Positions 57,205-64,000 of a stretch of 64,000 bases of DNA are shown here, one piece after another; the stretch's first letter is position 1; each line of letters begins with the position of its first letter. This DNA comes from Mesocentrotus franciscanus. Its lineage: Eukaryota > Echinodermata > Echinoidea > Camarodonta > Strongylocentrotidae. A model generated the notes under the pieces. The model saw only the letters and a program-made list of their open reading frames with translations, did not search any database and was not told where the DNA came from. Where the stretch lies: positions 34,672,088-34,736,087 of the forward strand of contig CP137668.1 in NCBI GenBank assembly GCA_037976565.1, written 5' to 3'. Position numbers and translations under genes: made by a program.

Positions 57205-60200
57205 GTATGTATATAGCAAATAGGGCAGTTTCGATTTTCTGTCGTTAATTCTCGCCATTGCCAATACGCCCAAAATGCCCGGATGTAGCCTCTTGGACGT
57301 AATTTCGAGTCACTTCCAGGACTTACATACTTCCGGTGTAGGGTGGCATGCGCGGGGTACCTGTATTATGCATATGCGCAATGTACGTACATGTCCGAAA
57401 GTTATTCTAGGTTTTTCCATTTTTGTGACGGCAGCAACTAAAAACAAAAGAATTAGATACTCCAAATCATATCGACAATCAGATCGAAACAAATTTTTTT
57501 CTTTTGTTTGTTTATAAAGACATTAATGATGTCAAATCTGTGTCTGGGTAGATCATAATATCATAAAGTCATGATATATCTTAAGTTTAATAGTTTTTAT
57601 CATTATTTTGTTATAAACAGTTTGTTATAAGTTTCACCCTTCCTACTTACAGCTAATGGAGAGACTGAATCGATCACGTTAAAATGTGGTGATGTCAAGA
57701 ATTTGACATCTCCGAATGCTATCAAATCCGTGCCTTTGTAGATCATAATATTATAAAGTCATGATATATCAAAAGTTATTTTTGTATTAATATTTTGTTA
57801 TTAAAAGTTCTTTAATCAGTTTACGCACTTCCTACTTACAGCTGATGGAGATACTGTACCGATCACATTAGAATTGGGTGATATCAAGAACTTGACATCT
57901 CCGAACTATCCTGAACACTACGACAACGGTTTACAGATTCACTGGGATGTACGAGCAGACCTCACTCAAAGAATCCTCATCACATTTGATGATTTCCATA
58001 CGGAAGAGAGTGATTTTCTTTACGTTAAAGAAGAGAACTATCCATCTTTTGAAGCCAAGTACAGTGGAAGCAAAGGGATTTCACCATATCTTTCTCTCGG
58101 GAATCATCTTTCAATAATCTTCATCTCTGATTCGTCTCAGTCTAAGACAGGATTCTATCTGTCCCTCTCTTGTTTGACGCATTCAGGTGAGCGCAATTTT
58201 AAGAATATTAATAAACAAAAAAACACAGGCCAAGGTGAAATCAAATGGCACTGACAATTAGAAAAAATGTTGATGATAATAACATTGACAAATTAACCGA
58301 TAAATCTATACAAAGTGCCATTTTCATTTGAAGAATGCTGATTCGTCTTGTGTACCTCTACCCCTCCATCTTTTAGGGAAAATTTGATCGGTGTGAGAGG
58401 AGTAGATTTTAACAAAACGTTATCAAAATCAATGTGTATTAAACTTGGTATGATGCCACTCATCCTCTTTACTGGTTTATTTGGTTTCACCAGAAGACAA
58501 CACTGATATTCATGAAGCATTGGAAGGTTCAGAGCATATCAGAGTCCTGACTCAACCTGTATGCAGAAGTGCCTTGCATATGGATGTCGCAGATACTATA
58601 TGTAGAGAGGCAGGGTTTCCAGGAGCCTACGAAACTATATGGAGTAACACAACTTCGGGCTCCAATGGAACAAGTTATCAATGCAACACATGTGAGTATA
58701 GAGACCATGGCGACAGCGTTTACATGCATGTACGTGTGCAGATTATCTACGGTATATAGTATGTTTAGAAATAATAATCGACAGTTAAAGGTACTATGTC
58801 CCATTTGCAGGCCAAAAAAATGAAAAGGTTAAATTCCAACTTCATTTGAAAGATAATACTAATTTAGAACTTCCCTCAAAACAAAAGGGCTTGAAAATGT
58901 CTTTTTGTGGGAAAATAACGACTATTAGTTGTCGAATCGAATTTAGTGAGCACGCCAGTAAGTAATAGTCTGATTTTCAGACCATTGTACCGAATGGTCG
59001 TACGTTTTGTGCTGCGCAAAGGTTCAATCAGTTTGATTTGGGCCATTACAAGAAGTGGGTTATTGATGTAGACAAATGCTCATGTACCCTTCACAGCTCA
59101 TTTTATGTATGTAATTACCGAGAAAAATAGTAGTCAGTCAGTCACTCAATAGTGTCTGACAGTGAAGTCTAGAAAGTAAACGGTTTTCCTTGCATAATTT
59201 GAATACTAGGACACTGCTAACGCTTAAATTTCACAGATAGGACATACTTGACATATTCTCAATTCCTGCAAAGTTCTACAGAATTTGATGTTGGCAGCAA
59301 AAGGGATACACTACCTTTAAGGCCTATTTATGTAAACGAAATGATTGATTTTCCTAATTTTCTATCTAGTTTTACAAATGCGTACATTGTTTACTTTTTT
59401 TGGAACAAATTCTTTTAACATTTTCTAAATTAAATCATTTGTGGAATATCGGCTGTTGTATATAACGCTGTTTTATTGTTTGACGAACAAAAAAATTATA
59501 TTTATGTTTACAGTCACTTATCGCCTTCAAGATTGTGAGAACTTTACATTCGATTGCACAGATGCTTACAAATCGGTAGTGATTAATTGTAATGGTAAGT
59601 ATACGTCCATAAAGAAATTAACGATGAACTATGTGGATATTCTCCCAACTGTCAGTAACGCTGGTATCACTGCGACAATCATAATTAAACCACTGAGGTC
59701 TTCAATGAAATTGTAATCCAGTTATTATATAACGATATTTCACAGGTTGGAATTAAATATATGATGAAGCATAATTATGCTCTTCAATATTATACATGCA
59801 CCCTGTCGCAAGAAGACTTAAAGCTGACATTCTAAGGCAATCCCAAATATTGAGATAATTACCTCAATAGAAAGCTTTTAACCCCCAGAATAACACTAAT
59901 TGGAGTTCAAGCGACAAAACAAGTTCAGAATAGTGAATTTATGCAAGTAAACTCCACCAAAATCTTGAAGTCGGAAACGCGGAAATGCACGGAGAAACCG
60001 GGTCCTCTATTCTTGACGTCACAACCGGGATCATGTGCTTAGTGAGAGTGAATGCCAATGATATGCCCACGTAAATGCTATCCTGTCAGAGCTTAGTATT
60101 TTTCTTGTTAACAAGTTTATGTGATAGATTTTCTGTTTTTATTTGAATGAAGAATAACTAAGCAACAAGTTCCAGTCGCTGATTTCTTTTTATATCCTCA

Positions 60201-63200
60201 CATTATCCTTTTTGGTAGAGTTTTAAGACGGGTTTACTGCTTGGGAAACAAGGTTAAATCATATGCACGTATGAATAGGCAGGTGAACACATACATTATC
60301 TTGCCATCAGATAAGGTACAGGAGCAGTTTTGTGAAACGAATATGCCTAAAACTGTGACCGTAATTATCATGGATGTGTGTGACTGCCTCAAAAAGGATA
60401 CAGTACCAGTTACTGGTAAATATTTAAAAAAAATTATATCAAACTTGAACGAGATCAAGCTTCCTCTATTTAGCTGACGACGTCTATGACTAGTGATTGA
60501 ACGATATTCATCCGCGAGTGATGCGGCTCTTGCACGAACGTTTGTGAAGCGAACAGAATCGGCAGGTAAGGCCAGGCCGCTGCTCTCGGCGGCTTGTGGA
60601 ACATACGAGCGCTAGGTATCTGTATATCGGCAATTGCAAGAGAGTGAGAGCGACGTTACCAGCTAAGGAAAAACACCAACAAAGACCTGCTCCTCGATCA
60701 GTGACCACCGGTGTTGGAATTTGGAATATCTCACAATGCACTCTCGTCCCTTTCTCCTTCATTACTTTCAAGTTCCTCCATAAACTCTTCAAAATCCATA
60801 AAAAGATCGTTCTGGTAAAACTCTCTAGCCATTATCAATTGATATAATTATATAATATGTACCGTATGTGTATATGTGCAAAGCTAGCTAGACCGAACGC
60901 GAGAACAGAGCAAAACGCTGGATCTACTTTACCAAGCACATGAACAATCTCACCAAATTCAACACACACAACAAAAATTACATGGTGAATATATTGATTA
61001 ATAGCGCATTGTTGGCATGTTTCTGTCATAATTCTGAAAAAGTGAATTGATATTTATACTATGAAATATTAGGGGAAGGTGAAGAATTGTACATAGAGTT
61101 ATGAATTATTGGACTTTTCAGCCTTTGAAACAAAATAGCAGAAATTTCTGCACATGCTTTTCTATGGAACATCCGGGTACGTGAATATACTCTTTCCCGG
61201 TTGTGACGTCACAAATAGTGGACCAGCTCCGTGACTGATTTTCTAGGCAAAAAGAGGAGGCTATTTTTCGACATTTCAATTGAGGATATCCAGTAGCCAG
61301 AAGATTCTTGTGAACTGCTATGTAAATGAAAAACTTAGAAATAACATAGGCTTGCCGTAGGTACCAAATTAATGGACATTTACTGTCCTAGAATGTCACC
61401 TTTAACTGATCCAAGTACTACACAAAGATTTATATAATATTACGTCACATGAGGTTTAATATTTAACAAACATAAATAATATTGTATGTTTAAAGTGCGC
61501 ATTATATTGCGCTTTATTTCTATACTTTTTCTTTTAAATTATAATCTGTATGTTCATAATTCATAATATTATAACTATCTTTATTTTTTTTTAAATACAA
61601 AAAACTCGATATACTTGCATAATTAATCTGAATCGCTATATTTATGTCCCATTTGCTTCTGAGACCTGCAAGTGATTATGATTATGTTACCATTTATATC
61701 TTCACTTATGATTTCTTATTTATAACACTTTTATTTTCAGCACTAGCACAACAAAAGAACATACACACACTCACACAATTACATTCACACACTCACACTT
61801 TCACACATGAACACAAATTCTAACAGTGTGCTCTCTGTGGCCTCTCTTGTATGTTTTAGATATTCCAAAATTCTGAATGATTTTTCCAAACACAAATTTT
61901 GACCAAGGTCTGAGAAATGTTGAAAGCAAGTATTGAACAGTAGAAGAATTTAATTCTAGTTTTAATTCATCAAATAATAGTGATCAAATGTACGACGACT
62001 CAAACTCCATGCATCTTCAAACTAATCCTGACCTCAGCCTATTTCATGTTAATACTAGAAGTTTAAATAAGAATTTTGAGTCCGTACAAGCACATTTTTA
62101 ACAACTAACTAACTTCCAATTTTCTATAATAGGATTATCTGAAACTTGGCTCCATAAAAATTCCCCACCTCTATTTAATATACCAAACTATCACATGTTT
62201 CGTTCTGATCGTGACCATGGTAGAGGAGGCGGAGTAGCGCTATACATACATAATCATTTAAAAGTTAAAGTTAGGTCCGACTTACACACTAAAGGTGCTG
62301 AAGATTTATTTATTGAAAAATTAAATGATCCAACCAAAAACAAAATAGTTGGCATTATGTATAGACCCCCTAATCATAATGGAGATATTTTCTCGGACAA
62401 TTTTGATAGATGTCTTGATACTGTTTCCCGAGAAAATAATGATATTTATATAATGGCCGATTTTAACATTAATCTATTACATTCTGATGATAACCACATT
62501 GTGAAATTTAGTAGTACACTGCAATCTTACGCATTTAACTCACATATTGATAAACCGACAAGAATTTCATGTATTTCTCAAACTCTCATTGATAATTTTT
62601 TTTTGAATTTCGATCATAATGAGTTTATAAATGGTCTGTTGTATTACGATATTTCTGACCATTTACCGATATTTGTTATTTCTAAAGTTCACTTTCAAAA
62701 AACGACTAAAAGTAATTGTGTAATGCATAGAAGAAAAAGAAAAAAAGAAAAAAAAATTGAATCATTAAACTTTGATTTAGCCCAAGAAGAATGGGTCGAT
62801 GTATTATGTGTATCTGACGTAAATGTAGCATACACAAAATTTCTGAAAATGATATTGTATTATTATCATAAGAATATACCCTTATACAGAAAGTAATAAA
62901 TGTTTCTTAATTAATGAGCAACAAAATACCTGATCCAAATAAAATGTCAGAAGCTTTTAATGAGTATTATATAGATGTAGGCCCTAATTTAGCAGCTAAT
63001 ATTGATTCAGGTGACATGGACTACAGTAAGTCCTTGAATTTCCCATGTGAGAATTCATTATTTCTTACTCCAACCAATGATTATGAAATTATTAATGTGG
63101 TTCAACACCTTAATTCTACAAAATCTAGTGCCCATGATAGTATAAGTGTTCACTTATTGAAACAAATAATCTTTAATATCGTAACCCCCCTGACATATAT

Positions 63201-63841
63201 ATTTAACTTATCAATTTCAACGGGTGTATGCCCAAATTCTCTTAAAATCGCTAAAGTGATTCCTATTTATAAAAAGGATGATTCCTCAGTAATAAGTAAT
63301 TATAGGCCAATATCATTATTACCAAGTAGCGGTAACTCTAAAATTCTTGAAAAAATAATATATAAAAGACTTTCTTACAAAAAAATAATTTAGTTATTTG
63401 GATCAATCGCAACTCTTTACAAATTAGGGCCAATCAAACAATGTTACTAAAATTGATGTAGCCGGCAGTACAGGAAAATAAATCTTCTTCTGGATTTAAA
63501 CAACTTGATGTTAACTCTGCAATGGTATAGGCTCTCTTAGAATGTTGTAAGGTTTTCATGTATGTATTGTCATGTTTATATTTTAGTTTTGAGTCAACTT
63601 GGATGTTTCAACCTTGCGGAATACACCCATCTGCTGTCAAGAAGTGTAAAGCTGAGCAGGGATCAATGTCTTACCCACTGCAAATCATACTCTACAACTC
63701 CACAGTATGCTGTACATCATAGCGGAACCAACTGCTCGTGTATCAATCAAACTACATTGGATGTTACCAAACTTCCTACGGATCGAAATCGCTGTAAAAC
63801 ACACAAAATCCAAACCGGACACTGGGCTACACTCTTCAACG
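57114..63841 (+). CDS. CUB-SRCR-WSC receptor, copy 2 (first 5 exons, continues past the window)
   Basis: Exons 57114-57204, 57842-58186, 58494-58691, 59514-59594 and 63587-63841, all with GT/AG borders and phase-1 junctions as in copy 1, and no stop. Sizes equal copy 1 except exon 5, which is one codon shorter. Intron 4 has grown to 4 kb by insertions. Sushi, TM and tail exons should lie to the right of 64000. No lesion is visible, so it is probably functional. The 5' end faces copy 1 across 50 kb. Confidence 0.8.
57653..57717 (+). pseudogene. Truncated duplicate of the CUB exon start (pseudo-exon)
   Basis: After acceptor CTACTTACAG it reads ITLKCGDVKNLTSPN, then runs into intron sequence and a stop. 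It belongs to a tandem duplication of about 190 bp (57528-57715 against 57716-57903) that copied the end of intron 1 and the start of exon 2. It keeps a cysteine (KCGD) where both working exons have leucine (ELGD). Confidence 0.7.
57842..58186 (+). CDS. Receptor copy 2, exon 2: cysteine-poor CUB domain
   Basis: 345 bp, the same length and layout as copy 1; acceptor CTTACAG, donor GTGAGC. The first 158 bp and the preceding 128 bp of intron are identical to copy 1; after 57999 substitutions appear (for example TEES for SEKS and KGIS for KMIS). Only one cysteine, near the C terminus. Confidence 0.8.
58494..58691 (+). CDS. Receptor copy 2, exon 3: first part of SRCR
   Basis: 66 codons with PVCRSALHMDVADTICREAG. 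The tryptophan found in copy 1 (NAWHM) is leucine here, an unusual loss of an SRCR core residue. Donor GTGAGT. Confidence 0.8.
58789..59316. mobile_element. TTAA-flanked MITE in intron 3 of copy 2
   Basis: TTAA at 58785-58788 and 59317-59320 borders ends AGGTACTATGTCCC and GGGATACACTACCT (11 of 14 paired). Copy 1 lacks it: there, GACAGTT runs straight into ATTTATATAAACG. TTAA duplications are typical of piggyBac- and Kolobok-type elements. No coding capacity. Confidence 0.8.
59514..59594 (+). CDS. Receptor copy 2, exon 4: second part of SRCR
   Basis: 27 codons: FTYRLQDCENFTFDC then AYKSVVINCN; cysteines as in copy 1. Seven codons differ in amino acid from copy 1 and about two silently. Donor GTAAGT. 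Confidence 0.8.
59822..61401. mobile_element. 1.58-kb TTAA-flanked element in intron 4 of copy 2
   Basis: TTAA at 59818-59821 and 61402-61405 borders ends AGCTGACATTCTAAGG and CCTAGAATGTCACCT. Copy 1 keeps the empty site: CAAGAAGAT, one TTAA, CTGATCCAA. Inside I recognise no transposase; a minus-strand frame at 60792-60508 is of unknown meaning. piggyBac/Kolobok-like by target. Confidence 0.8.
61990..63395 (+). mobile_element. LINE fragment (endonuclease and start of RT) in intron 4 of copy 2
   Basis: The reading frame from about 62030 encodes an APE-type endonuclease: NTRSLNKNFESV, GLSETWL near 62132, GRGGGVALYI, ADFNINLL (usually GDFN) near 62456 and ISDHLPI near 62655. Stops at 62894 separate it from the RT start (62914-63393: NSTKSSAHDSISVHLLK, KVIPIYKKDD, NYRPISLLP), which ends abruptly before the catalytic palm. 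CR1/Jockey-like; same strand as the host gene; dead. Confidence 0.8.
63587..63841 (+). CDS. Receptor copy 2, exon 5: WSC-like module
   Basis: 85 codons, LSQLGCFNLAEYTHLL, DQCLTHC, NCSC and RCKTH give the same six cysteines as copy 1. One codon shorter near the C terminus. Acceptor ATATTTTAG, donor GTAATC. The following exon (Sushi) is beyond the window. Confidence 0.65.
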
Positions 63842-63934
63842 GTAATCCAATTTTTAAAAGTTTTTGTTGTAATCGTAAACCTGTTGAAGTCCCAATTGTA
63901 TTTATCGTAAAGCCTTTAAAGTAGGCTACTTTAA

Positions 63935-64000
63935 AGGTAGTGTATCCCTTTTGCTGCCAACATCAAATTCTGTAGAACTTTGCAGGAATTATGAATATGT
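63935..64000. mobile_element. Partial TTAA MITE at the window edge
   Basis: TTAA (63931-63934) followed by AGGTAGTGTATCCC, the right end of the 58789-59316 MITE in reverse orientation. It runs out of the window. Confidence 0.7.

Larger units (their letters stand above)
55795..63934 (+). repeat. Inverted segmental duplication, arm 2
   Basis: Plus-strand counterpart of 2396-8160. Upstream landmarks match in order (ACGATTGAATGCTG near 55803, GAAACATCAAAGCACA near 55997, GCCAACAAAAATG near 56080, TGACTATCCCTTCTT near 56771, CCCTAAAAATGTTT near 56944), then exons and introns. It is longer than arm 1 because of later insertions. Confidence 0.8.

Noticed and set aside
1..64000. CRISPR array, operons or prokaryotic signals
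   Set aside because: The repeats here lack CRISPR-like regular short spacers, and genes have spliceosomal introns; the DNA is eukaryotic.

Overview
The window is animal genomic DNA: AT-rich, with phase-1 introns bounded by GT/AG, extracellular CUB, SRCR, WSC-like and Sushi exons, many 5'-truncated LINEs, MITEs and a tRNA-derived SINE. The repeat types and a large SRCR/CUB-type receptor repertoire suggest a marine deuterostome, most likely an echinoderm. The species call is inference. Nothing bacterial or viral and no CRISPR array was seen.

Two copies of one host gene lie head to head at the two ends. Copy 1 (minus strand, 2396-7046) can be read from signal peptide to transmembrane helix in eight exons that total exactly 460 codons. 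Its order is signal peptide, cysteine-poor CUB, six-cysteine SRCR split over two exons, WSC-like module, Sushi, 11-residue stalk, TM helix with basic stop-transfer. Copy 2 (plus strand, 57114-63841) shows the first five exons and runs off the window. Introns and upstream DNA also align, out to about 8160 in copy 1 and 55795 in copy 2, so this is an inverted segmental duplication. Comparing the copies shows a 286-bp identical tract (probable gene conversion), a mostly amino-acid-changing SRCR exon, and three insertions whose empty sites are seen in the other copy.

The 50 kb between the copies is a repeat landscape. From 8.9 to 13.9 kb lie three degraded LINEs; from 14.3 to 17 kb a 175-bp tandem repeat, a SINE and terminal-inverted-repeat elements; from 19 to 25.2 kb LINEs, including one L1/Tx1-like element nested inside another LINE in the opposite direction; from 25.4 to 34.7 kb MITEs, a probable Ty3/gypsy-like 5' end with a tRNA-Ser-like primer site, and G-rich and CT-rich repeats; from 35.3 to 37.2 kb a well preserved CR1/Rex1-like reverse transcriptase.

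From 39736 to 50190 there is a young tandem array of three 3.4-kb units plus a 311-bp fourth start. Each unit holds a possible TATA-like promoter and splice donor, a 750-bp almost perfect palindrome with 9-bp target duplications (Mutator-like foldback element), and a damaged THAP-domain gene fragment with a coiled coil. If transcribed, each unit would yield a roughly 358-bp RNA hairpin from a putative intron. This array and the converting receptor pair are the most unusual parts of the window.
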